A stretch of DNA of 64,000 nucleotides from Avrilella dinanensis (GCF_002807015.1 NZ_NIPO01000001.1:1155958-1219957), one strand, 5' to 3'. Shown: positions 51,873 to 61,915, counted from the stretch's first letter. Program-made: numbers and translations. Notes: generated from the letters alone by a model not told the origin.

Positions 51873-54176
51873 TTACACTTCCATAAAATTCTCCTGATGA
51901 TTTTTTAAACACGCTTTTATTTTATGTGTATCACCTACAAGCCATATAATATCATTTGCTAATATCATTTCTGACGAGCCTGGGTTTAGTATACGACTTC
52001 CGTTTCTTTCAATACCTACCACATGGCTATGCAAATCTTTTTGGATACCCGATTTTTTTATTGTTTTATTACAATACGGATTGGCTTCGGAAAGTTGAAT
52101 CTTAGTAAGTTGAATATCGTTGATGTCAATATCTTCTTCGTTCTCTCGTGTAATCTCTTTTTGATCAAAAACAAGTTTTAACTGAGAAATTTGTTCTTCC
52201 GTTCCCAAAACACCTACTTTATCATTGGGTAATATTCTTTGCTTTCCATTGGGTAGATGAACGGTTCTGTCATTTCTGCGTATATACACAATATTGATTC
52301 CGAATTTCTCTTTCCAATTAAGCTCGTACAAAGACATTCCAGCAAAGGAAATTGTATCACTGGCTTCTAATTCTGTGACATACGCATCCCATTCCTGAAA
52401 ATGTTGGCTTGCTTCCTTATTTTTTTGCTGTAGTTCGATAGTTCCCTTGTTTCTGGCATATTCAAGCTGTTCCCTTTCGTTGAGATTCGATATAAACTGC
52501 TGTTCAATTCTCTGATGAATTCTCTGAATTTTACCCGAGAAAAACCACAACAATGCCACAATTAAAGGAACTGCAATTATCAATGCATATCTGGTTGTTG
52601 TAATCTGGTCAATAAAAAAACCGATAAGGAAAATACCTACAAGAAATCGGATAGCATTTAAAAAAATACCCGTTAGGGAATAATTCAGATAGTACGAATT
52701 CAGGTTTTCGTTACCTTCTTTTATCTTAATTTTTTTATTAAGGATTGCCCATAAAAAAGGAGATGCCAACAAGGTTGCAGAACTCACGAGGATAAGATTT
52801 CTCCAAAGTGGGCTTTCTATCTCTGTATTCAAAAGCGGAATGATTAAATATTTAAACAACAAGGTAATAGCTACGATAATAATGCTATTAATGACAAGAA
52901 TTCTGTTGTATTCTTGCAACATTTTCTTCCATAGAGGATTGTCTTTGTTTTTCTGCGTTTCGGAAGTATAGGCATCCAAACGTGCTATCCATTTGTCAGG
53001 AAGAGTTTTTACAATAATATTATATAGTGGTTCGGAAAGCTTTATGAAGTATGGTGTAGTGAAGGTGGTAATAGCCGAAACGCCTACGGCAATAGGAAAC
53101 AGAAACTCCGAAATAACACCAAGTGATAAACCCAGAGCCGCAACTATAAATGCAAATTCGCCAATCTGAGCCATACTGGAACCGATTTGTACCGCTTGTT
53201 TTAAGGGTTGTCCGGAAATCAAAGCTCCTAATCCGCTAAAAGAAAATTTCCCAACGATGGTGAGCAACGTGATGGCTAATATAGGACCTGCATAGGTATA
53301 CATTGCCTGTGGATCAATCATCATACCCACAGAAACAAAGAATATAGTACCAAAAAGTTGCTTGATAGGAAGCGTAAGATGTTCTATTTTCTCTGCCAAT
53401 ACCGTTTCTGCTATTAAAGACCCCATAACAAAAGCACCTAACTCGGCAGAAAAACCAACCTGTGTAGCCAGCAACACCATACCAAAACAAAGACCTATTG
53501 ACAGGATAAGAACCGTTTCTTCATCCATCCATTGTTTAGTCTTTTTAATAAATACGGGAAGCAGATAAATTCCTACCAAAAACCATAGCACCATAAAAAA
53601 GCCAAGCTTCAATACGGTAAACAAAATTTCTAAGCCTTGAAAGTGTTGTGTTATGGCAACCGTAGAAAGTAATACCATTAAGAGGATAACAATAATATCT
53701 TCGACTACTAACACACCAAAAACCACTTTGGCAAACTGTTTGGATTTTAATCCCAGTTCATCAAATGCTTTTAGAATAATGGTTGTGGAGGAGCTTGCCA
53801 GCATTCCTGCAAGAAATAGGCTGTCCATTTGATTCCAGCCTAATAAATACCCTGTCAGATAGCCTCCTAAACCTACAAATATAATTTCTACAACTGCTGT
53901 AATAGATGCTGAACCACCTACTTTTACCAGCTTTTTGAAACTAAATTCTAATCCCAAGCTGAACAAAAGCATAATAACACCAATCTCGGCAAAAGTCTCT
54001 ATGTTTTCGTGATCAACGATTGTAGGCAGGTAATGAAAATGTGGACCGACCAAAAAACCGGCAATAATATACCCCAGCACCAAGGGTTGCTTAATTCGTT
54101 TAAAAAGAATAGTAACCAATGCTCCTACCAGGAGTATCAGTGCCATGTCTTGTATCAATTCGGGCAAATGAGCCAT
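51873..54176 (-). CDS. Cation:proton antiporter, CPA2/KefB type with C-terminal TrkA-C domains
   Basis: A 767-residue transporter. The first 400 residues hold about 12 membrane helices with FLVGPHF, ASSSTTIILKAFDELGLKSK and SAELGAFVMGSLIAE, characteristic of CPA2 exchangers. Extra helices at about 440-560 are unusual for KefB. The C-terminus has two RCK_C-like domains (VGVLGTEEQISQLKLVF and IIWLVGDTHKIKACL) but no NAD-binding TrkA-N. KefB-like systems acidify the cell during electrophile stress, which fits the neighbours. Confidence 0.9.
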   Translation of the reverse strand: MAHLPELIQDMALILLVGALVTILFKRIKQPLVLGYIIAGFLVGPHFHYLPTIVDHENIETFAEIGVIMLLFSLGLEFSFKKLVKVGGSASITAVVEIIFVGLGGYLTGYLLGWNQMDSLFLAGMLASSSTTIILKAFDELGLKSKQFAKVVFGVLVVEDIIVILLMVLLSTVAITQHFQGLEILFTVLKLGFFMVLWFLVGIYLLPVFIKKTKQWMDEETVLILSIGLCFGMVLLATQVGFSAELGAFVMGSLIAETVLAEKIEHLTLPIKQLFGTIFFVSVGMMIDPQAMYTYAGPILAITLLTIVGKFSFSGLGALISGQPLKQAVQIGSSMAQIGEFAFIVAALGLSLGVISEFLFPIAVGVSAITTFTTPYFIKLSEPLYNIIVKTLPDKWIARLDAYTSETQKNKDNPLWKKMLQEYNRILVINSIIIVAITLLFKYLIIPLLNTEIESPLWRNLILVSSATLLASPFLWAILNKKIKIKEGNENLNSYYLNYSLTGIFLNAIRFLVGIFLIGFFIDQITTTRYALIIAVPLIVALLWFFSGKIQRIHQRIEQQFISNLNEREQLEYARNKGTIELQQKNKEASQHFQEWDAYVTELEASDTISFAGMSLYELNWKEKFGINIVYIRRNDRTVHLPNGKQRILPNDKVGVLGTEEQISQLKLVFDQKEITRENEEDIDINDIQLTKIQLSEANPYCNKTIKKSGIQKDLHSHVVGIERNGSRILNPGSSEMILANDIIWLVGDTHKIKACLKNHQENFMEV

Positions 54177-54238
54177 ATATAATTTTTTATGTTCTACAAT
54201 GGAAGTTTTATCGCTTACTTTTAAGAAAAGTATGTGTT

Positions 54239-54550
54239 TTACACATTCAATTCAGGGAAAAGCTGATATACTTCGTTTTTCAATAATCCGCTACCACCAC
54301 CGTAATGTTCGATGATTTTTATTGGTTTTCCTGTGTTTCTGATGTATTCTTTTATGCTACTTTCAAATGTTTGATCTAAACCTGCACTTAACAAAAGAAT
54401 ATCCAGATCGTGTTTGTTTATATATTCGTAAACGAATGCTTCATTTTTTAATGTTTCTGCTATCCATCCTTCATCATTTTCGATAACTCTTTTTAGCGTT
54501 TGCAGAATGTCTTCATTTTTACCAATAACCAAGAAACGTAATTCCTTCAT
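54239..54550 (-). CDS. Hypothetical protein, receiver-like fold
   Basis: A 103-residue protein without a clear family. The start (MKELRFLVIGKNEDILQTLK) and DLDILLLSAGLD resemble a degenerate response-regulator receiver domain, but the phosphorylatable acidic pocket is not evident. It lies 2 bp after the OsmC gene stop, so it belongs to the OsmC/YjdI operon. Confidence 0.75.
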   Translation of the reverse strand: MKELRFLVIGKNEDILQTLKRVIENDEGWIAETLKNEAFVYEYINKHDLDILLLSAGLDQTFESSIKEYIRNTGKPIKIIEHYGGGSGLLKNEVYQLFPELNV

Positions 54551-54552
54551 CT

Positions 54553-54963
54553 TTATAATTCGGTTGAGATTTTAATTTCTCCTTTGAGCATTTTCGATAT
54601 AGGACAGTTTTCGGCAACCCTTAATAACCTTTGCTGTATTCCCTGATCTGGTTGATCTTGAAATACAATCTTTCGTTCTATGTGGGTAGTTGTTTCTTGA
54701 TTTTCTATTCTTAAGAACATATTCGCCTCAACTTTTATTTCTGAAATCGATAATCCTTTATGGTCAATATACATGCGGAGTGTTGCCAGTGTACATCCTA
54801 CCAAAGAAGACAGTAATAGTGTATAAGGATCGGGGCCTATATCTTTACCTCCTAATTTTTCGGGTTCATCAGTAATCAAAACTCCATTTCTCCAATGAAT
54901 AGCTGTTTTGTATTTTTGAGATCCTATAATTCCTTTTACCGGTTTTTCTAATATATACTTCAT
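54553..54963 (-). CDS. OsmC family protein
   Basis: A 136-residue OsmC/Ohr-like protein. One peroxidatic Cys is in SSLVGCTLATLRMYIDHKGL and the second in VAENCPISKMLKGEI. The family reduces organic hydroperoxides through this Cys pair. It is a paralogue of 59582-59998, though only distantly similar. Confidence 0.92.
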   Translation of the reverse strand: MKYILEKPVKGIIGSQKYKTAIHWRNGVLITDEPEKLGGKDIGPDPYTLLLSSLVGCTLATLRMYIDHKGLSISEIKVEANMFLRIENQETTTHIERKIVFQDQPDQGIQQRLLRVAENCPISKMLKGEIKISTEL

Positions 54964-54977
54964 ACATTACCCAGTAT

Positions 54978-55280
54978 TTATATCGTTTTCTTTAACCACA
55001 CATCTGCATATACTTCCGGATTACGTTTGAACTGTGCAAGAACGTACGGACAAAGAGGTATAATTCTCAGGTTATTCTCTCGTGCATAACTTACCAATTG
55101 ATTAAGTAATAGTTTTGCAAAACCTCTTCCTTCATACTCATCATCTACTTCCGTATGATATACCCTAAGCTTTTCATCTGCAACGGAAATATCCATTTTA
55201 CCTGCTTTTTTGTCATCTGAAAACAGCTGAACTTCGCCATAAATACTGTCTTCTTTAAAAACTACTTTTGTATTTTCCAT
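54978..55280 (-). CDS. GNAT-type N-acetyltransferase (YjdJ-like)
   Basis: A 100-residue compact acetyltransferase: EVDDEYEGRGFAKLLLNQLV (acetyl-CoA loop) and LRIIPLCPYVLAQFKRNPEY-like end (PLCPYVLAQFKRNPE). These short GNATs are regularly paired with YjdI, as here with 14 bp between them. Confidence 0.9.
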   Translation of the reverse strand: MENTKVVFKEDSIYGEVQLFSDDKKAGKMDISVADEKLRVYHTEVDDEYEGRGFAKLLLNQLVSYARENNLRIIPLCPYVLAQFKRNPEVYADVWLKKTI

Positions 55281-55294
55281 AATATCTAAAATTA

Positions 55295-55507
55295 TTAAGT
55301 TCTATTTTTAATACTTAGTGCTCCGGACGGGCATTTCGCTACCTGATCAATAAGCTCTTGTGTAGTAGCGTTCTCAGCTTTTATCCACGGACGTTCTTTC
55401 GGATTATATACTTTTGATAAAGTTTTTACACAAACTCCTGCGTGAATACATAATTTAGGTTGCCAAAGAATGGCAATTTCTCCTTTTGGGTATTCATGTT
55501 TTTCCAT
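55295..55507 (-). CDS. YjdI-type iron-sulfur (Fer4_19) protein
   Basis: A 70-residue protein with the YjdI/Fer4_19 pattern: IHAGVCVKTL and VAKCPSGALSI provide the Cys residues for a mono-cluster ferredoxin-like domain. The E. coli yjdI-yjdJ pair has the same order. The redox partner is unknown. Confidence 0.9.
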   Translation of the reverse strand: MEKHEYPKGEIAILWQPKLCIHAGVCVKTLSKVYNPKERPWIKAENATTQELIDQVAKCPSGALSIKNRT

Positions 55508-55586
55508 AGTTGTTAGTTTTTAAGATTGATTAGTTATTTTGTTTATACAGTTAATGATGTTAATGATTGCTTAGTCAAATGATAAA

Positions 55587-56777
55587 TCATGGCGAATATG
55601 GGTATATCAATGAACCTGATGCATATATAGGAGGATCGACAACCACTTGGACACGGCTGTCCTTAAAGGTTTCGATGTCATGATTGTTGATATTTTGAAA
55701 TTGCACCTGCACCACACGTGGTTCAACCCATTCTCCACCTTCTCCAAAACGTATGTTACCAATGACTGTTTCAAAAGCATGATCCCGACAATATGCAGAA
55801 AGAACCACATCTTCCAGACTTTCAGTTGCTATAATAGCCTGTTCAAGCACTTGCATTTGTGCATATGCCAAAGGGACCATATAGTAACCAAGCTGATCTA
55901 CATTTTCTTCAACTGCCCTTGCCTGATATTTGGCTAACATATCAGCAACACCCAAAAAATTCATCTTTGGCACCGGTACCCAATATTCGTAATTGACAAA
56001 GCCATTTAGAAGTGGCCCCAACTCTTTCTTTACAGAAGCACTCTGTGGTCCAATCATAGCACCACCAACCATCTTTGGACGGTAATCACTCTTATGAATC
56101 GCACGAACCAGTCCGATCGAATCGTTCAAATAGGAACAAATGAAAAACAAATCGGCATTTATTACTTTTACCTGATCGATTAGTGGTGTAAAATCTTCTG
56201 TTGAAAGTGGATAGGTTCTTTCATAAACAACCTGAAAGCCATATTTCTCTGCATTTTCTCTGGCTCCAATAACCGGATTTTTTGAAAATTCAGCATCGGC
56301 AGATAGTATAGCAACGGTTAATGGTTTAGGAGTTTGGGAAGTTGCAAGTGCAAAAAAACCTTCGGTAAGTGTTGAATTGGGCTTAGGACCTGTAGGAATC
56401 ATTGCAAAATAATCTGGATACTTCAGATTCAAGTTAACGCCTAACCCCATCAGTCCTACTAAGAATCTTTTACGTTCCATGATTACAGACATCGAGGCTG
56501 CAATGGTATTTGTTCCATATCCACCAATAACCAAGTCTACTTTCTCCTTGTCTAAAAGACTTGTGTAAATATCAGATACTTGTGACGGATCTCCATTATC
56601 GTCATAACAAACAAGCTCTACTCTACGACCAAGAAGCCCGCCTTTGCTGTTAATATCTTCCTCCCAAATGCGATGTGCAAGCCTGACTGCTTTAGTATTC
56701 TCAGCCACTGGACCTGAAAGTGAAAGGCTATAACCAATACGGATCGGGTTATTTATTTTTTCATTTGAATGTGTCAT
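55587..56777 (-). CDS. Amino-acid ABC transporter substrate-binding-like protein without signal peptide
   Basis: A 396-residue periplasmic-binding-protein-fold (LivJ/AmiC-like) protein: IRIGYSLSLSGPVAENTKAV, INSKGGLLGRRVELVCYDDN, VDLVIGGYGTNTIAA. It has no N-terminal signal peptide or lipobox, and no permease or ATPase genes are nearby. It may be a cytosolic ligand sensor, as with AmiC, or its signal was lost. It is followed by the MoaF-like and NTF2-like genes in the same direction upstream. Confidence 0.87.
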   Translation of the reverse strand: MTHSNEKINNPIRIGYSLSLSGPVAENTKAVRLAHRIWEEDINSKGGLLGRRVELVCYDDNGDPSQVSDIYTSLLDKEKVDLVIGGYGTNTIAASMSVIMERKRFLVGLMGLGVNLNLKYPDYFAMIPTGPKPNSTLTEGFFALATSQTPKPLTVAILSADAEFSKNPVIGARENAEKYGFQVVYERTYPLSTEDFTPLIDQVKVINADLFFICSYLNDSIGLVRAIHKSDYRPKMVGGAMIGPQSASVKKELGPLLNGFVNYEYWVPVPKMNFLGVADMLAKYQARAVEENVDQLGYYMVPLAYAQMQVLEQAIIATESLEDVVLSAYCRDHAFETVIGNIRFGEGGEWVEPRVVQVQFQNINNHDIETFKDSRVQVVVDPPIYASGSLIYPYSP

Positions 56778-56806
56778 AATGCCAGAATTTTATTATTAGA
56801 TTTCTC

Positions 56807-57127
56807 TTAATCTCCTGAAAGGCGTATGCTGCCTTTCATCGTGTAAAAACTACCATCAGGCAACGTTGCATTGCTGTAAATAATTCCGTTCTTATGGTCT
56901 TCGACATGGGTTACCGTTGCTCCAGATTTTTCTTTCCATGCTATCATATATACTTGTGAACGCACTTCAGCAATAGTAGTTTCTACCCTTTCCGAGTAAC
57001 CACTTTCCGTTAGCGAACCGCCGTCTATGACGGTAAAAACCATGGATTCATCCGTTTCAAAGAAAAGCTCTGTTTTCAAAATCCCTACATCCATGATATA
57101 TCTGTTACCTGTTAATTTGTTTTTCAT
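56807..57127 (-). CDS. MoaF-related lipocalin-like protein
   Basis: A 106-residue beta-barrel-like protein resembling the MoaF C-terminal domain: YSERVETTIAEVRSQVYMIA, GATVTHVEDHKNGIIYSN and FYTMKGSIRLSGD. MoaF proteins are tied to molybdenum-enzyme operons in some bacteria, but no such gene is here. It is 11 bp downstream of an NTF2-like gene. Confidence 0.75.
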   Translation of the reverse strand: MKNKLTGNRYIMDVGILKTELFFETDESMVFTVIDGGSLTESGYSERVETTIAEVRSQVYMIAWKEKSGATVTHVEDHKNGIIYSNATLPDGSFYTMKGSIRLSGD

Positions 57128-57138
57128 GTTTTAATAAT

Positions 57139-57507
57139 TTAAAAAGAAGTCATTGAGTTCCCATTACCAGATTTTGAAGCAGGGGTTTCTTCCTGCACAA
57201 CATCCCAGTGTTCTGCTATTTTCCCATCTTCCAACCGGAAGATATCTACTACTATAACTGGCACTGGACCCCACCCATGTACAAGGCTGTGTGTAATCAC
57301 AATATCATTTTCCTCCACGATGATACCTGGTTTCCACCTAAAGCTGGCATCTAAAACCGGCAATAACTGTCTCAGCCCTTCGTGACCATTTATCATGGAT
57401 GGATTGTGTTGTTGGTAAGATTCATGCCAATAACGTTCTATTGCAGTACTGTCTTTTTCGTGAAACAATTCATTCATTGCTTTTAGTACGATTTCTTTGT
57501 TTTTCAT
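57139..57507 (-). CDS. NTF2-like (SnoaL-type) protein
   Basis: A 122-residue SnoaL/NTF2-fold protein: YWHESYQQHNPSMINGHEGL, DIVITHSLVHGWGPVP and VDIFRLEDGKIAEHWDVVQE. This subfamily is often annotated as polyketide-cyclase-like; it binds small hydrophobic molecules. It is followed on its 5' side by 194 bp (57508-57701) without a gene, which hold a palindrome ATACAT-ATGC-ATGTAT (57661-57676). Confidence 0.9.
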   Translation of the reverse strand: MKNKEIVLKAMNELFHEKDSTAIERYWHESYQQHNPSMINGHEGLRQLLPVLDASFRWKPGIIVEENDIVITHSLVHGWGPVPVIVVDIFRLEDGKIAEHWDVVQEETPASKSGNGNSMTSF

Positions 57508-57701
57508 TTTTTATATTTTAATGAGTTTAATCTAAGCCATCAAGCTATTTTCAAAGTCTGAAACTTCTATTCTTGTCAGTTTTATTGTTCGTCATTTTGA
57601 CATGAGTGCTACTCTTAAATGATTTTCACTTTCTGATTACTTCTGATAAATTTGAAAGCAATACATATGCATGTATTTGTCGAAGATGTTCAATTGAGAC
57701 T

Positions 57702-58577
57702 TTATTCTTGTATATTGTCGAGTTCCAAAAGCTTCGTCTTGAATTGATCTAATTCCGAATCTGTTTTTTCTTTAACCATTTGAAGAAGTTCTTCTGCATC
57801 CTTTCCGACTGTTACACGTATAGGGGCGGGGATTTGCTTCGAAATTTCTATTATCTTGGCCGCTGCCAGATCTCCATTTAAGCCAGTGGCTTGCATTGCA
57901 TTAAGTGAAGAACTAAATTTTTCAAAATACTTACCATAGAGTTGTTTTTGCTCTTCCGTCATTGCATCCGATACCTCTTTCAACTGTGTGGCTGTCTTAG
58001 CTGGACCACCAGTACGCATATTTCCTGGTTGAACCATTATAAAATCAATTCCTTGTGGTTTTAATTCTATTCTATATACATCAGCAAAAGATTCCATAGT
58101 GGCTTTTGATGCACTTGAAGGACCACTGAATGGCAGAGAAAAAGGCCCAGTCAAAGAACCTATCTGTAGAATGCGACCCTTTGCCTTCCTTAGTAATGGT
58201 AGAAAGGCATTGATTGTAGAAATGCTACCGAATACATTTACTTCGAATTCTTTTCTAATAGCATCTAATTCCAATACTTCCATAGGTCCCGGAGTAAGTA
58301 CTCCAGCATTGTTGATTAAAATATCTAAACCGTAATTCCCTAATGTTGAAGCAACGATTTTACTCCAATTCCTGACATCTGTTTCATTGGTGATATCAGT
58401 CACAGTAAATGTGATGTCAAAATCAGAAAGCTCATGCTTTTGCGCCTCGATTTCGAGTGGAGAGAATGCTGTACCAAAAACTTTGTAACCTTGCTTTGCG
58501 AATCCGATCGCCAGCTCAAGTCCAAGCCCACTGCCTGCGCCAGTAATGGCTACTGTTTTAGTTTTTTTCCGTTCCAT
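57702..58577 (-). CDS. SDR family oxidoreductase
   Basis: A 291-residue SDR with TGAGSGLGLELA, NNAGVL, LQIGSLTGPF (Ser) and a variant catalytic site PSSASKATMESF, in which the usual Tyr of YxxxK is replaced by Ser (SSASK). Without that Tyr, classical dehydrogenase activity is doubtful. I use ATG 58577; the frame to 58661 adds an unlikely 28 residues. Confidence 0.87.
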   Translation of the reverse strand: MERKKTKTVAITGAGSGLGLELAIGFAKQGYKVFGTAFSPLEIEAQKHELSDFDITFTVTDITNETDVRNWSKIVASTLGNYGLDILINNAGVLTPGPMEVLELDAIRKEFEVNVFGSISTINAFLPLLRKAKGRILQIGSLTGPFSLPFSGPSSASKATMESFADVYRIELKPQGIDFIMVQPGNMRTGGPAKTATQLKEVSDAMTEEQKQLYGKYFEKFSSSLNAMQATGLNGDLAAAKIIEISKQIPAPIRVTVGKDAEELLQMVKEKTDSELDQFKTKLLELDNIQE

Positions 58578-58678
58578 ATATATAGATTTATTGTTATTTG
58601 TCGTATGCTTGTTTTTCGAGATATAAAGAACCTTTGTGTTCGCTTGTGTTTTTAAAGACAAGGCTATTCACTATTAAT

Positions 58679-59572
58679 CTACTTTTGCAGGAAAGTGAGC
58701 AGCTCTGTATTGAATTTTTCCAATTCTTCGAAAAACAAACCATGACCACTGTTCTCAAATTTTACGATATAAGAATTTTTAATTCCTTTATGCATTTGTT
58801 CTGCCAATGCAAATTCACAAATAATATCTTTTGTTCCGTGGAAGATGGCAGTTGGGATATTTATTTTTGAAAGTTCACTTCTTAAATCTGTATCTCGCAA
58901 AGCAATCAAACTCTGTGTGGTGGCATAAGGGGAAGCTTCTATATTAATACCTCCCAGCCAGTTGGCAATGCCTGTAGGTAAAGCCGTTTCACTCGCACCG
59001 AATATTTTGCCAAAATTTTCTAGAAGCTGAGGTCTGTTAATCTTGCTCAATGCGATCAGATCATTTACAGCTTCTTTGGTAAAGCCAAAATTATAATCAT
59101 TTCGTTTGGTCCAAACCGGTGCTGCTGCACCAAATAATGCAAGCTTATTTACTCTGCTACTATTGTATTTTGCCACATAATGAATAGATATAGCGCCTCC
59201 CATAGAGAATCCGCCTAATGTAGCATCTTTAATATCCAATTGATCCAACACGGCTTTTATATCCTGAGCATATACATCATAATTATATGCACCAAAAGGC
59301 TTGTCTGATTTCCCAAATCCACGTAATGTAATTCCTATCACCCTGTAGCCTTTATCAACCAAAAAATGATACTGATATTCATACATTGCATCGCTTAACG
59401 GCCAACCGTGAATTAAAACCACTGGTTTTCCCTCACCCAAATCTGTGACGTGCAGTTTGACATTTTTTTCTACCGTAATGTATTCTTCTCTTCCAAGAGA
59501 GGCCACATTACTTTGAGCAACAATAGTAGCCGAAACAAAAAGCATTGTTAAAATTGTAAATATATTTTTCAT
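58679..59572 (-). CDS. Alpha/beta hydrolase, exported
   Basis: A 297-residue hydrolase with signal peptide (TILTMLFVSATIVAQ). The nucleophile elbow is GGFSMGGAIS (GxSxG), the oxyanion motif HGWPLS, the acid in FHGTKDIICEF and the His in ENSGHGLFFEE. It resembles non-heme chloroperoxidase/esterase-type enzymes. It is 9 bp downstream of an OsmC gene. Confidence 0.93.
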   Translation of the reverse strand: MKNIFTILTMLFVSATIVAQSNVASLGREEYITVEKNVKLHVTDLGEGKPVVLIHGWPLSDAMYEYQYHFLVDKGYRVIGITLRGFGKSDKPFGAYNYDVYAQDIKAVLDQLDIKDATLGGFSMGGAISIHYVAKYNSSRVNKLALFGAAAPVWTKRNDYNFGFTKEAVNDLIALSKINRPQLLENFGKIFGASETALPTGIANWLGGINIEASPYATTQSLIALRDTDLRSELSKINIPTAIFHGTKDIICEFALAEQMHKGIKNSYIVKFENSGHGLFFEELEKFNTELLTFLQK

Positions 59573-59581
59573 TTTAGAGAA

Positions 59582-59998
59582 TTAAATTAAAGTTGCTTTT
59601 AAGGTAATTTCTAATTTGTAAGCATTACTTACAGGACAGGTTTCTTCGGCAGATTTGGCTATTTTTTGAAACTCTTCTTCCGTAATTCCGTCAATTTTGG
59701 CAGTCAATACCAAATCGGATTTTGTGATAACACCATTATCTAATGTGATGGTTGATGTAGTGGTCAGTTCCTCGGGATTGTAGCCTGCAGCTGTGAGGTC
59801 TGCACTCAGCTTCATGGTAAAACAGCCCGCATGTGCTGCTGCCATAAGCTCTTCTGGATTAGTGCCTGTTCCGTTTTCAAAACGGGATACAAAAGTATAA
59901 GGGGTTTGTTTTAAAACTCCGCTTTGTGAAGTCAGGTGCCCTTTACCTTCTTTAATCGTACCGTTCCATACGGCTGTTGCTTGTTTCTTTAAATTCAT
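59582..59998 (-). CDS. OsmC family peroxiredoxin
   Basis: A 138-residue OsmC proper: [20 protein letters not shown] with the peroxidatic Cys, and [17 protein letters not shown] with the second Cys. It detoxifies organic hydroperoxides. It lies between the hydrolase and the second amidohydrolase. Confidence 0.95.
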   Translation of the reverse strand: MNLKKQATAVWNGTIKEGKGHLTSQSGVLKQTPYTFVSRFENGTGTNPEELMAAAHAGCFTMKLSADLTAAGYNPEELTTTSTITLDNGVITKSDLVLTAKIDGITEEEFQKIAKSAEETCPVSNAYKLEITLKATLI

Positions 59999-60086
59999 AA
60001 TTACTTGATTTTTAAATTAAACTTGATTATTCTAAATAAGGTTGATATAATGGATGAGTGAAAAAATTATTGTCGCAAAATGTGAT

Positions 60087-61892
60087 TTAGTTCTTTGTAT
60101 TATAATAACCTCCAAAGTATTTCACCGGTGACCATGTGGGAAGTGTTTCCGGGAGTTTAGGTGACAATTTGCTGTATTCTTCTTCACCAAAAACAATTCT
60201 TCCATCAAGTACAGTTAAAACTGATGAAATGGTTTTTATTTCATCTTCTGGTATGGTAAAAAAGTCCTTATTAAGCAACGCAAAATCTGCTAAATTACCT
60301 GGAATTATTTTACCCATTTCGCTTTCTTGATTTTCAAACCAAGTAGGTCCAACCGTAACTAATCTCAATGCTTCTTCTCTTGTTAACCGATTATTTTTTG
60401 CAAGTATTTCAGAGCCTGAAACAGACTTTCCGGTAATCATCCAACTAATACCAATCCATGGGTTATATGATGAAGCTCTAAACGCGTCTGTGGTAATTGC
60501 TAGTGGAATACCGCTATCTACCAACTGTCTTAATCTTGGGGTTTGTAATGCTTTTTCAATTCCGTGTGTTTTTATAAATCCATCTCCATGCATTGCCATT
60601 TTCATATCTAAGGCAATACCCCCACCTAGTTTTTTTACTCTGGCAATATTTTCGGGAGTAATGGTTTCAGCGTGTTCAATGCTCCAACGTAAACCGTCCA
60701 ATGGTGTCTTATTGTTTATTTCCTCCAAAGCGTCTAAAAATGATGTGATGTTTTCATTGTAACTAATATGCAAACGAAAAGGTATTCCTTTCTCTATAAG
60801 TTTGGTAATATCTTCTTTTATATAGCGATGCATTAGTTCTTTATCTATGATGACCGCAGGTCTGTCAAAATTTTCGTGGTCATGTATTTCTAATCTAAGT
60901 ATTTCACCTGTACCTTCGTATACGTGACCATGTGCCATGTGAGGATGTAAGTTTTCTCCTGCACTAATTGGAGATTTTCTTGTTACGGCATTAATCTGTG
61001 CATCTACCAAACTAGGACTACTGGTGTCACCAAACTGAAGATCTATAAACGGCATTCTTATATTTAGGCGGTTTTCTTTTGCTAGTTCCTGTATTGGAAC
61101 ATGTCCATGAGGGTAACCATAGATACTAGCAGCATCGACGGCTGTGGTAACTCCAAAACGATTCATATCATGTATGGCATTAGCAATTGAACTAAGTTGC
61201 TCTTCTTCTGACGGTTGTGGTACCATTAATTCTAGTGCAGCAAATGTAAATGTGTACGAATGCATAACACCTGTGTACTTTCCATTTTTATCTTTCTCGA
61301 ATATTGTATCCGGAGAGTCCGGAAATTTATCCGTACCCACTCCAAAAGCTTCCATAGCCAATTCATTTAAATAAGCACGGTTGTAGGCATACTGTACAAT
61401 CACAGGTCTGTTTGGAACTGCTTTCTTAATTTCTTCGATGGTCGGTAGTCGATTTTCTTCAAACTGGTAAGGAGACCAACCTCCAATCACTTTAACCCAT
61501 TGACCTTCAGGAGTTCGTTTTGCCTGTTCACTCAACATTTCCAAGGCACGTTTTAATGTAGGTACACCTTCCCATCTTACGTTATAATTATAGCTTCTTT
61601 CGTTCAGTAAATGTGTGTGGGCATCATTAATACCTGGTATCAGGCGACGGCTATGTGCATCAATAAGCTTGGTATTATTGTCCTTCAGTTCCAGTATCTC
61701 AGAATCTGTACCTACAGCATAAATTCTACCTCTTTTTACTGCTAGTGCAGAAGCTTCGGGCTTGGTCAGGCTTCCAGTGGTAATTTTTGCATTGAACACA
61801 ATCAAATCGGCACCGATTAGTTGCTTATCAGATTGGGCATTTGCATTTATAGCAAAGATAATTGCCACTACTATAGTAAAGATTTTCTTCAT
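60087..61892 (-). CDS. Amidohydrolase family protein (YtcJ-like), exported, second copy
   Basis: A 601-residue Amidohydro_3 protein with signal peptide (IVVAIIFAINANAQ). Metal ligands lie in GINDAHTHLLNERS, PFRLHISYNE, WSIEHAETIT and AITTDAFRAS (HTH in place of HMH, and TTDAF in place of GTDGT). It is paralogous to 44308-46083 over its length, including the C-terminal YFGGYY. It precedes a pirin gene by 24 bp, as in the first set. Confidence 0.92.
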   Translation of the reverse strand: MKKIFTIVVAIIFAINANAQSDKQLIGADLIVFNAKITTGSLTKPEASALAVKRGRIYAVGTDSEILELKDNNTKLIDAHSRRLIPGINDAHTHLLNERSYNYNVRWEGVPTLKRALEMLSEQAKRTPEGQWVKVIGGWSPYQFEENRLPTIEEIKKAVPNRPVIVQYAYNRAYLNELAMEAFGVGTDKFPDSPDTIFEKDKNGKYTGVMHSYTFTFAALELMVPQPSEEEQLSSIANAIHDMNRFGVTTAVDAASIYGYPHGHVPIQELAKENRLNIRMPFIDLQFGDTSSPSLVDAQINAVTRKSPISAGENLHPHMAHGHVYEGTGEILRLEIHDHENFDRPAVIIDKELMHRYIKEDITKLIEKGIPFRLHISYNENITSFLDALEEINNKTPLDGLRWSIEHAETITPENIARVKKLGGGIALDMKMAMHGDGFIKTHGIEKALQTPRLRQLVDSGIPLAITTDAFRASSYNPWIGISWMITGKSVSGSEILAKNNRLTREEALRLVTVGPTWFENQESEMGKIIPGNLADFALLNKDFFTIPEDEIKTISSVLTVLDGRIVFGEEEYSKLSPKLPETLPTWSPVKYFGGYYNTKN

Positions 61893-61915
61893 GTTTGTTT
61901 TAGATTTAAGTTTAT

